From NCBI RefSeq assembly GCF_002843305.1, contig NZ_PGSG01000103.1, positions 58,351 to 122,350 on the forward strand: a DNA stretch of 64,000 nt, in the 5' to 3' direction. This DNA is from Streptomyces barkulensis. Lineage in GTDB: Bacteria > Actinomycetota > Actinomycetes > Streptomycetales > Streptomycetaceae. A program made the translations under genes and the position numbers. Positions 8,710 through 15,665 of the stretch are shown piece after piece (within the stretch, counting starts at the first letter, position 1; the number at the start of each line of letters is the position of its first letter). The notes under the pieces were generated by a model. It had not been told where the DNA came from. It did not search any database and worked only from the letters and a program-made list of their open reading frames with translations.

Positions 8710-9447
8710 CTACTGGGCTACCAGCCTTGGTTCCTCGATGAGTTGGCCTGTGTACGCGCTCTCGGTGCAGGCCACCGGCGGTGCGTCCGAGAAGGACATC
8801 TGAATCACCGTGCTGCTGAGGAAGGCAGAGGCTTCGGCCTCGAAGGGCAGTACCTGGACCACGACACGGTGGTGGTTGCGGCCGATTTCCAGGAGGTGTC
8901 GGCACTGTTCGCACATGACGGCCGGGCCGCCGACCGGGATGCGCAGTGCTGCCTCGTGGATCACGGCCCACAGTTCCGGGACTGTTGACCGCTCCAGCAG
9001 ACGCCTGCGGTCCATACGGGTCACGACGATGTCGTCCACGTCTTCCGGCGGCGCGAACAGCTGCGCTGCACGGGGCAGGTCCCGTGTATAGCCCTCGGTC
9101 TGCAACAGTCCCGGCAGCACCATGGGTGCGTACTCGCTGATGGTCGTCGCCAGCTGCTCCAGTTCCGCCGCGTCGGCGAAGTAGTCCGGGTACTTGTTCT
9201 CCCGGGTCAGCCGGCACAGGCGTTGCAGGTGTTCGCCGGTGTCGAGGATCTCGTCGAACAGTTTGGAGGTGTCCGGCTGCGGGCGGCGCACCGCCGTCTC
9301 GAACTGGCCGACGTAGGTGCCCGAGCAGAAGGCGCGCTCGCCGAGCCGGGACTGGGTGAGCCCCGCCGCCTCGCGCAGGCGGCGCAGTCCCGCGCCGTAG
9401 AAGGTCTTGGGCGAGGCGTACGGGTCGAGTTGCCTGGGCTCGGTCAT
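8710..9447 (-). CDS. XRE-family regulator with DUF5753, truncated by an amber codon
   Basis: A 245-residue protein with an N-terminal helix-turn-helix (LRRLREAAGLTQSRLGERA, about residues 20-65) and the DUF5753 ligand/partner domain (YAPMVLPGLLQTEGYTR ... CEQCRHLLE). A GGGGGAG ribosome site precedes ATG 9447. The reading frame ends in TAG (8710-8712), but the same frame continues with family-typical sequence (HRAYDLIRAAALPPKASL) to a TGA at 8614 that overlaps the DUF397 start. The usual residue at the stop is aromatic, so a TAC/TAT to TAG change removed the last ~31 residues. It may keep DNA binding but is likely impaired. Confidence 0.85.
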   Translation of the reverse strand: MTEPRQLDPYASPKTFYGAGLRRLREAAGLTQSRLGERAFCSGTYVGQFETAVRRPQPDTSKLFDEILDTGEHLQRLCRLTRENKYPDYFADAAELEQLATTISEYAPMVLPGLLQTEGYTRDLPRAAQLFAPPEDVDDIVVTRMDRRRLLERSTVPELWAVIHEAALRIPVGGPAVMCEQCRHLLEIGRNHHRVVVQVLPFEAEASAFLSSTVIQMSFSDAPPVACTESAYTGQLIEEPRLVAQ

Positions 9448-9762
9448 GGCGGGCTCCCCCTGTCACGGCACGGGCATACGGGTTTGGACTTCCGTTCCAC
9501 GCAGGCACACAGAGTGACCGGAGCGGTGTGTTCGGCGAATGATTCCCCCGAAGGTGTTCACCAGCCCCTCGGCCTTGCCCAACAGGGGAAGTGCGGGCCG
9601 GAACCGGCCCAACGTCCGTCGTGGCCCTCCGTCAGACGCGCCGAAGCGGGCAGCGCGTCGATCTATCGCGGGGCCCGGCGCCCGGCTCGCGACATCGACG
9701 CGGCAGCCATGCCCCATCCGCAAGAGCGTTGTTGGGTCGGAACCGCCCGGAGCCGCCCGAGG
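9448..9762. other. Intergenic region (315 bp), no gene seen
   Basis: It lies between the XRE gene start and the end of the upstream membrane-protein gene, both on the minus strand. It should hold the XRE promoter and the terminator of the NACHT operon. A short palindrome GGGCCGG-aa-CCGGCCC sits at 9595-9610. Open frames have no domain-like content. Confidence 0.4.
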
Positions 9763-11064
9763 TCAGCGGCGCTGGCGGCGGCCGGAGGCCGGGCCGCCGC
9801 GCAGCGAGGAGAGGACCAGGCGGCCGTAGCGGGTGGTGAGCGCGGCGGCCGTCACCACCACCGACAGTCCCAGCGCGGCCAGCAGGTGCACGGGGGAATC
9901 GTCGCCTAATACCTGGAGGATGCCCAGTGCGGTGCCCAGCGGCAGACCGAGGATGGTCAGCACGCCGAGCGCGCCGCTGATCTGCTGACTCTCCTGGGTC
10001 TGGACGAGCCGGCTGTAGTCGGCGGCCTCGGCCAGGATCTCGGTGAAGCGCTCCGGCAGCCGGTGCTGGTTCTGGAAGGCGAGCAGCAGGCCGTTGGCGG
10101 GGCCGTGGGCGGTGAGGTGCTGGCGCCAGTAGGTGCTGCGGAAGCGCGCGATGTTCCGTTCCAGGGCGGCGACACGGGAGGCCAGGCCGGAGCCGTCGTC
10201 GAATACGGCGGAGAGCTCGTCGGTCAGCTCGTCGATGTGGTCGCGCTGGAGGGAACCGAGCAGCAGGGCGTCGAGGTAGACGGTGCGGGCGTGGAGGGCG
10301 GCGAAGGCGTAGAAGTCGCCTCCGCCGGGGTCGGGCCGGTGGCCGAGGAAGGCGGTGCCGTGGCGCAGGACCAGGGCGCTCCAGTCGGCGGAGATCCGTA
10401 CCGCCCGGCTCAGTTCCTCGGCGGCGGTCTCGGGGGCGAGGGGGTAGTCGGCTGGGACGGACCGGGAGGCGAGCTGCCACAGCCAGCGGTCGGCGCCGGG
10501 CGGGACGGGCGTCTGCGGATTGGGACGCAGGGCCGGGGTGTGACCGGGGCCGGGCGTGAGGAAGGCGACGGTGTAGGGACGGGCGATGGCGAACGTGCCG
10601 GTGGTGTCGCGGACTTCGGCCGTCTCCCCGAGCAGGTGCCCCGGTTCGAGGGGGCCGGTGAGGGGGTCGGGGTCGGCCGGGGTGCGGTGGCCGATGGCCC
10701 GAAGCACCGGCAGCAGGGGCCGGGTGACGGTGAAGTGCAGGACGGCCAGGGCGCAGGCGGGGCCGCGTACGGTGGCGGTGCGCAGCAGCTCCAGACCATC
10801 CAGACGCAGCCCCTCGTGCTCGGCCGCCGCCGGCCGATGCCAGCGGCAGGGGCGCTCCCGGGTGCCGTACAGCACCCGGGCCGAGGCCGGGGCGAAGTAC
10901 GTGGTGCGGGTCGCGGCGTCGGTGCGCCGCTCGCCCAGCTCGAAGGGGAACGGCCCCTCGGCCCACTCCGGGCCGTCCGGTTCGCGCAGCAGCCGTACCG
11001 GCAGCACCACGGCCAGCACCTGCCGCACGCCGGTGACGGTCTCCAGGGGCGGCCCGGCGGTCAC
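9763..11064 (-). CDS. CorA-like membrane protein with two C-terminal helices (predicted effector)
   Basis: A 433-residue protein: a long soluble N-terminal part (1-260), a helical region (about 265-360, LQRDHIDELTDELSAVF ... LERNIARFRSTYWRQHL), then two membrane segments at about 363-386 and 391-411 and a basic tail. Long helix plus two C-terminal membrane helices is the CorA architecture, but the GMN ion-selectivity motif between the helices is absent. The GTG start at 11064 overlaps the upstream stop by 4 bases (GTGA), so it is translationally coupled to the OB-fold and NACHT genes; an upstream in-frame start at 11118 would overlap that gene more. In NACHT-type conflict systems a membrane protein in this position often acts as the killing effector; that role here is inference. 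Confidence 0.7.
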   Translation of the reverse strand: MTAGPPLETVTGVRQVLAVVLPVRLLREPDGPEWAEGPFPFELGERRTDAATRTTYFAPASARVLYGTRERPCRWHRPAAAEHEGLRLDGLELLRTATVRGPACALAVLHFTVTRPLLPVLRAIGHRTPADPDPLTGPLEPGHLLGETAEVRDTTGTFAIARPYTVAFLTPGPGHTPALRPNPQTPVPPGADRWLWQLASRSVPADYPLAPETAAEELSRAVRISADWSALVLRHGTAFLGHRPDPGGGDFYAFAALHARTVYLDALLLGSLQRDHIDELTDELSAVFDDGSGLASRVAALERNIARFRSTYWRQHLTAHGPANGLLLAFQNQHRLPERFTEILAEAADYSRLVQTQESQQISGALGVLTILGLPLGTALGILQVLGDDSPVHLLAALGLSVVVTAAALTTRYGRLVLSSLRGGPASGRRQRR

Positions 11065-11321
11065 CGGTAGAACTCGGCCGGGTCGGGCTGGTCGAGCCGG
11101 ATGACGAACTCCGCCCATCCAGGGCGGGCGTCGGAGACGTGGAAGCGGACGCGCTCCCCGGTGCGGACTGTGCGAAGTCCTTCGGCGACGATCTGCGTGT
11201 AGTCGAAGGTGTAGTGGTGACCGTCGGCCTCATCCTGGACGACGTAGGCGCTCGCCTTGCCGGTCGCGCCGCCGCCGCTGGACCGCAGATCGACGATGAC
11301 GCCGTGGTGCGCCTCGCTCAT
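11061..11321 (-). CDS. Cold-shock-like OB-fold small protein
   Basis: An 86-residue protein that aligns by eye with cold-shock domain proteins: GVIVDLRSSGGGATGKASAYVVQD corresponds to strand 1 and RNP1, HYTFDYTQIVAEGLRTVRTGERVRFHV to RNP2 and the following VFVHYSAI-x-EGFRTL-x-EGQ-x-V-x-F region. The aromatic RNA-binding positions are only partly kept (Y26, Y37, F39, Y41), so the fold is likely but the ligand is not. It is coupled on both sides: its ATG overlaps the NACHT gene stop (ATGA) and its stop overlaps the membrane-protein GTG. This suggests a stoichiometric adaptor or nucleic-acid sensor in the same complex. Confidence 0.65.
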   Translation of the reverse strand: MSEAHHGVIVDLRSSGGGATGKASAYVVQDEADGHHYTFDYTQIVAEGLRTVRTGERVRFHVSDARPGWAEFVIRLDQPDPAEFYR

Positions 11322-13588
11322 GTGCTGGTCACCTCCGCGCCCACGCCGTCCTGTGCCTTCCGTGCGTCCCGCGCGCCGGGGACGGCCGGGAGATCTTGGA
11401 CGCAGCGGAAACCGACCGCGTTGCTGCGTCCTTGCTTCCTGTAGAGACTCTTGCTGCTCGTCTGCACCGCGCGCAGCGGGTTGTCGTAGCTGCCGCCGCA
11501 GATGACCGCCTCACCGGGGTCGTCGAGGCTGGTCGAGGTCCACTCCCATACGTTGCCGACCATGTCGGTGACGCCGAACGGAGAACGGTTGGCGGACCGG
11601 TCTCGTACGGGTGTGGCCTGTGCCCGGCGGGCCGTGTCCCCGGTGAAGTGCCGCTGCCACGCCTGGAAGGTCACCACCGGACGGCCGACCCAGGTATCGG
11701 CGCAGTTGACCGGCGCGCCGTCGGGATCGTCGCCCCAGGGGAAGAGGCGGCCGTCGGTGCCGCGGGCGGCGGCCTCCCACTCCAGCGCGGTCGGCAGCCG
11801 CTTGCCCTCGAAGGCGGCGAAGGCGTAGGCGCTCCACCAGTTGACGCAGACCGCCGGATGGTCGTCGTACTTCGGGTCACGGTAGTAGTCGGGGTCGCGC
11901 AGCCGGTCCGTCCAGGGCTTGTGGGTGATGTGGGCCGGCTGTTCGGGATGGTCCCATTCGGAGGTGCCGTCGGGGCGCAGGGCGTCGAGGAAACGGCGGT
12001 AGCGGGCGACGGTGACGGCGTGCCGGTCGAAGCGGACCGGCCGTCGTACGCGGCGCAGCAGCAGCCGCTCGGCCGGGCCGACGAGGTAGGCGCCTGCGGG
12101 CAGGACGCAGTCGTCGGCCGTGCGGGGCTTTGCGACACGGGCGAGGAAGGCCCGGACCTGCTCAGTGAGGAAGCTGTCACCGGGCAGCTCCGCCGCCGTG
12201 TTCCGGCCCTCCTCGGACGCGAGATACCGGGCGGCCAGCAACTCCTGGTAGGCGGTGTGGACGAAGGCGGCCCGGTCGGCCCCGGCGGGCCGCAGCAGCG
12301 GGGCGAGCACGCACGTATCGAGGTCCACCCGGCCGTCGAGGAAGGCGTCGGGGCCCAGGGCGCGGTGCAGGTCGAGGAGGGGGAAGACGGTCCGGTCGGT
12401 GAGGAACGCCCGGCCGAACGCTTCGGGCAGCCGCTCCTCCAGATGCTCCCGGCCGTGCTCGGCCAGTGTCCGGGTGATGTGAGCGCCGAGCATGGCGTCG
12501 AAGGACTGAGGCGCGTCCGTCCCCAGGACGGAGGTCAGCCGCTTCTCCAGCGGGGTCGCGTCGGGCTCGGCGAGACGTACGAGGTGGAAGTGCGGCACAC
12601 GGGCCGGATCGACGCCGTTGGCGTACATCTGCTCCACGAGCTGCTCGGAGCGGGCCGCGCCGCTGTCCAGCAGTTGGCGGATCTGCGGGGAGTCGGCGAG
12701 GAAGGACACCCGGGAACTCATGACCACGGCGGACTCGGCGGACAGCACCGGAGCGAGATCGGCGAACAGCCGCAGGAAACCGGCCGGGCTGGACTCCTCC
12801 ACGCCCTCGTCGACGGCGTCCAGCAGGCACAGTGCGGTGCCGGAGCGGATCAGATAGAGGAACAGGTCGTACGCCCGGGACCGGTCCACCAGCATGCACG
12901 GGGCCAGCAGACGGGCCACATACTCCGGGAAGGGCTCGTCCCTGGGCTTGAGGCCGAGGTCGAAGTAGAAGCGGAACCGGCGGATGCCGGGGTCCGTGGC
13001 AAGAGCGCGCAGCAGAGTGCTCTTGCCGCTTCCCGGGCGGCCGGTGACCAGGACGTTCGCCCGCTCGCGGGCGAGACGGCCGAGGAGTTCGGCCGCGTCC
13101 CGCTTGTCCTGGAGACGGCTCTCCCCGCTGCGCGGATCGGTGGAGAGCACGGCGGCCGAGACCGGCGCGACAGGAGCGGCCTCGGCAGCGGTCGTCCCGG
13201 GGCCCGAGATCGCGGCACACAGGTGCGCGTCCAGGTCGAAGACGGTGCCCACGAAGCCGTCGTAGCGGACCACCCGGTAGTCCTGCCCCAGCAGATCCCG
13301 CAGCGGATCGGGCGGGCCGTCGCCCTCGTGGTCCACGATGACGAAGCGGGTGAGTTTGGGCAGGCGGGTGCGGAGCAGTTCGCCGCCCTGGGAGGTGAGC
13401 ACGGTGCGCAGGTCCTCGGCGTCCCGCGAGAGCATCAGCTCGACGTACTCCAGGCGCATGCCCGCCTCGCGGCAGAACAGCTGGTAGACCGTGTCGGGGG
13501 TGAGGACGAAACGCTTGGCCAGCCGGTAGCCGAGGGTGAGGTGGAGGCCGGCCAGGAACTCGCAGCGCTCGGCCACCTCGCGGGCCAT
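11318..13588 (-). CDS. NACHT NTPase with C-terminal formylglycine-generating-enzyme-like (C-type lectin fold) domain
   Basis: A 756-residue protein. Residues 1-130 form an unrecognised N-terminal domain. The NTPase follows: Walker A GRPGSGKST (183-191), Walker B LCLLDAVDE (253-261) and a sensor arginine in VVMSSRVSF (288-296), typical of NACHT/STAND NTPases. Residues about 497-731 are an FGE-sulfatase domain: RLPTALEWEAAARG (598-611), LFPWGDD, GVTDMVGNVWEWT (672-684), GGSYDN (698-703), GFRCV (726-730). The two Cys needed for formylglycine synthesis are missing after GGSY, so the domain is probably a binding module. The layout recalls bacterial NLR-like antiphage proteins. First gene of a three-gene coupled operon. 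ATG 13588 is chosen; in-frame codons up to a stop at 13682 also look protein-like but hold no ATG/GTG. Confidence 0.85.
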   Translation of the reverse strand: MAREVAERCEFLAGLHLTLGYRLAKRFVLTPDTVYQLFCREAGMRLEYVELMLSRDAEDLRTVLTSQGGELLRTRLPKLTRFVIVDHEGDGPPDPLRDLLGQDYRVVRYDGFVGTVFDLDAHLCAAISGPGTTAAEAAPVAPVSAAVLSTDPRSGESRLQDKRDAAELLGRLARERANVLVTGRPGSGKSTLLRALATDPGIRRFRFYFDLGLKPRDEPFPEYVARLLAPCMLVDRSRAYDLFLYLIRSGTALCLLDAVDEGVEESSPAGFLRLFADLAPVLSAESAVVMSSRVSFLADSPQIRQLLDSGAARSEQLVEQMYANGVDPARVPHFHLVRLAEPDATPLEKRLTSVLGTDAPQSFDAMLGAHITRTLAEHGREHLEERLPEAFGRAFLTDRTVFPLLDLHRALGPDAFLDGRVDLDTCVLAPLLRPAGADRAAFVHTAYQELLAARYLASEEGRNTAAELPGDSFLTEQVRAFLARVAKPRTADDCVLPAGAYLVGPAERLLLRRVRRPVRFDRHAVTVARYRRFLDALRPDGTSEWDHPEQPAHITHKPWTDRLRDPDYYRDPKYDDHPAVCVNWWSAYAFAAFEGKRLPTALEWEAAARGTDGRLFPWGDDPDGAPVNCADTWVGRPVVTFQAWQRHFTGDTARRAQATPVRDRSANRSPFGVTDMVGNVWEWTSTSLDDPGEAVICGGSYDNPLRAVQTSSKSLYRKQGRSNAVGFRCVQDLPAVPGARDARKAQDGVGAEVTST

Positions 13589-13683
13589 GTGGGGCTCACC
13601 GCCGAGGAGAGCGGCGCTGCCGGTGTCGGTGAACCAGACCAGGACGTCGACGAGCCGCCGCGCCGCTTCTGCGGCCCCTCGTC

Positions 13684-13711
13684 AGGCTACCGGCCTTCCG
13701 GGGCGCTGCAA
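13684..13711 (-). promoter_or_regulatory. Candidate promoter of the NACHT operon
   Basis: On the minus strand TTGCAG (13706-13711) and TAGCCT (13684-13689) are separated by 16 bp, a fair match to a streptomycete sigma-70-type promoter. It lies about 95 bp before the chosen NACHT start and back-to-back with the vapB promoter. The match was found by eye only. Confidence 0.35.
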
Positions 13712-13773
13712 GATCGTGTTTTGGTCAGAGAGGTACGCCGGGCTCCTCCGCACTCTCCACGACATCGATGGCG

Positions 13774-13788
13774 TGCATGTAAAATGCA
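13774..13788. promoter_or_regulatory. Inverted repeat overlapping the vapB -10 and start
   Basis: TGCAT-GTAAA-ATGCA is a perfect 5-bp inverted repeat. A TAAAAT -10 hexamer (13780-13785) lies inside it, and the ATG of vapB begins 4 bases after it, so transcription would start at or next to the ATG (leaderless). VapB antitoxins normally autorepress through such palindromes; that this is the VapBC operator is inference. Confidence 0.5.
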
Positions 13789-13791
13789 TGC

Positions 13792-14100
13792 ATGGTTGCT
13801 CTGCAGATCCGCGATGTACCGGAAGAGGTGAGGGACGCCCTCGCCGCCCGCGCGCGCGAGAAAGGGCAGTCCCTCCAGGCATTCCTGCGTGCCCTGGTGG
13901 TGCGTGAGGCTTCGTTCAGCAGGAATCTCGACCTCCTCAGGGAGATCGAGGAGTGGTCGGAAGGAAGCGACGCGACCGCAGAGGACGTGCTGGCCGCGCG
14001 GGACGCGGCCCGTGTCGAGAGGGGTACGGCCACGGGATTTCCGTCCGGGGGCGGGTCGGTCGACCATACCGGGACGTACCGCGACGGCGGTGCCGCGTGA
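13792..14100 (+). CDS. vapB: Antitoxin, ribbon-helix-helix (FitA/VapB type)
   Basis: A 102-residue protein whose first 45 residues have the short strand plus two helices of FitA/Arc-type antitoxins (VALQIRDVPEEVRDALAARAREKGQSL, then QAFLRALVVRE). The N-terminal part should dimerise and bind the operator; the C-terminal part should wrap the toxin. The last ~30 residues are Gly/Ser-rich and probably disordered. It overlaps the PIN-toxin gene by 4 bases (GTGA). The pair sits divergently from the NACHT operon. Confidence 0.85.
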   Translation: MVALQIRDVPEEVRDALAARAREKGQSLQAFLRALVVREASFSRNLDLLREIEEWSEGSDATAEDVLAARDAARVERGTATGFPSGGGSVDHTGTYRDGGAA

Positions 14101-14498
14101 TCGTGGTGGACGTGTCGGTCGCCGCCCTGCTGTTCACCGACCCCGCGGCCGAGCCGCGGGCCAAGGCCGCGCGGGCCGCTCTGGCCCGGGACCCCGCATG
14201 GGCGGTTCCGGAGCACTGGAAGACCGAACTGTTCAGCACCGTCCGGGGCCTTTGGCTGGGGCGGAAGATCAGCGAGGAGCGGGCCCGACGGGCCGTGGAG
14301 AGCATTCCGCGCATGGTCGTCGAGGTCGTGCCCACGGACTCCCTGCTGCCGCGCATGTGGGAGCTGCGAGGCAACGTCAGTGGGTACGACGCCGCGTACA
14401 TCGCCGCTGCCGAGGCCCACGGCTGCGCCCTGGTGACCGCCGACGCGCGCCTGGCGCGCTCGGGCGCGGCACGCTGTCCGGTCCACGTGGTCGGCTGA
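14097..14498 (+). CDS. vapC: PIN-domain toxin VapC
   Basis: A 133-residue PIN ribonuclease. The four acidic metal-binding residues are visible: Asp5 in VIVVDVSV, Glu44 in WKTEL, Asp98 in GYDAAYIAAA and Asp116 in VTADARL. VapC toxins typically cut specific tRNAs or rRNA and are held inactive by VapB. The GTG start at 14097 overlaps the vapB stop, the usual coupled arrangement. The catalytic set is complete, so the toxin is expected to be active. Confidence 0.9.
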   Translation: MIVVDVSVAALLFTDPAAEPRAKAARAALARDPAWAVPEHWKTELFSTVRGLWLGRKISEERARRAVESIPRMVVEVVPTDSLLPRMWELRGNVSGYDAAYIAAAEAHGCALVTADARLARSGAARCPVHVVG

Positions 14499-14711
14499 GG
14501 GTGAGTTCCCGCCGATACGGCCAGTAGGGCTTCCTCGACGAGTTCTTCCCCGACACCGGTCGCAGCGGAGACCGGTGGTGGCTCTCGACAGGGCGGTTCA
14601 GGGCCGAAGTGGTGGCGAGGCGTGCCGTGGATGGACGATAGTGGTGGTTCCCCGCGACAGCGGTGGACCTCTCCTTCGAACAAGATCCACTGAGTAGAAG
14701 GAAAACAGACC

Positions 14712-15665
14712 ATGGTGACCGAACGACAGCGCCGGCTCCTGACCCTCTGCGCCCTGCGCCACGAGGGCACGGGCCTGGACTGGAAACTCCTGGCCCGTAC
14801 CTGCCAAAGGCCGGACGGGCTGGACTCCCTCTTCTCCGGTCACATTCCGGAACGGTCGGCCGCCGCCCGCAAGGCGCTGCCGGTGCTGCGGGCCACGTTG
14901 CCCTCGCTCCATGAGGAGCGGGATCGGGTCGAGGCGGAGATCGAGGCCGCGGAGCGGGCCGGAGCGAGGCTCGTCACCGTGCTCGACGACGACTACCCGG
15001 CGAATCTCCGGCTCGTCCCGGACCTCCCGCCCTTCCTGTTCGTCCGGGGTGGAATCGTTCCCGAGGACGCCCGTTCCGTTGCCGTCGTCGGCACCCGGCA
15101 GGTCACGGAGGAAGGCCGGCGCAGGGCGGCACGGATGGCCCGGGGCCTGGCGCGGGAAGGGGTCGTGGTGGTCTCCGGTCTGGCCCGGGGGGTGGACACC
15201 GCCGCGCACACGGCCGCGCTGGAGACAGGTGGGCGCACCGTCGCGGTGATCGGCACAGGCATCGCCGCTCCCACGTATCCGCCGGAGAACCGCGCTCTGG
15301 CCGAGCGTCTCGTCGCCGAAGGGGGAGCCGTCGTCTCCCAGTTCTGGCCGACGTCCGGGCCCGCCCGGTGGACCTTCCCCCGGCGCAACGTCACCATGAG
15401 CGGGTTCACCCAGGGCACGGTGGTCATCGAGGCGGCTCGTACCTCGGGCGCGAAGATGCAGGCACGGATCGCCGCCGACCACGGAAAGCGGGTCTTCCTC
15501 CTGCGCTCCCTTGTGGCGCAGCAGCAGTGGGCCATGACCATGCTGGAACGCGGCAGGGCGAAGGAAGTACGGGAGCTCGCCGACGTCCTCTCCGACCTCG
15601 CCAGCGCGGAGCGTGTCCAGCGGGCGGGTGAGCAGCGGCAGCAGCTCGCGCTGGCGGTGCTGTGA
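14712..15665 (+). CDS. DprA/Smf-like Rossmann (SLOG) protein
   Basis: A 317-residue protein of the DprA/Smf family. Visible motifs are VAVVGTRQVTEEGRR (123-137), VVSGLARGVDTAAHTAAL (153-170), VAVIGTGI (177-184), YPPENRAL (189-196), RRNVTMSGF (224-232) and VVIEAARTSGAKMQARIAADHGKRVF (237-262). Classic DprA loads RecA on incoming single-stranded DNA. This copy keeps an N-terminal helical region (1-85) but has no C-terminal winged helix. It is coupled by a GTGA overlap to a ComF-like gene, in an island with NACHT and VapBC genes, so a conflict or defence role is more likely than transformation. GAAGGAAA lies about 9 bases before the ATG. Confidence 0.85.
   Translation: MVTERQRRLLTLCALRHEGTGLDWKLLARTCQRPDGLDSLFSGHIPERSAAARKALPVLRATLPSLHEERDRVEAEIEAAERAGARLVTVLDDDYPANLRLVPDLPPFLFVRGGIVPEDARSVAVVGTRQVTEEGRRRAARMARGLAREGVVVVSGLARGVDTAAHTAALETGGRTVAVIGTGIAAPTYPPENRALAERLVAEGGAVVSQFWPTSGPARWTFPRRNVTMSGFTQGTVVIEAARTSGAKMQARIAADHGKRVFLLRSLVAQQQWAMTMLERGRAKEVRELADVLSDLASAERVQRAGEQRQQLALAVL

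Noticed and set aside
9463..9723. Minus-strand 86-codon frame between the XRE and CorA-like genes
   Set aside because: It has no ribosome site and no domain content, and its sequence looks like random high-GC reading.
11318..13588. FGE-like domain as target of a diversity-generating retroelement
   Set aside because: No reverse transcriptase, accessory gene or template/variable repeat pair was seen in the window.
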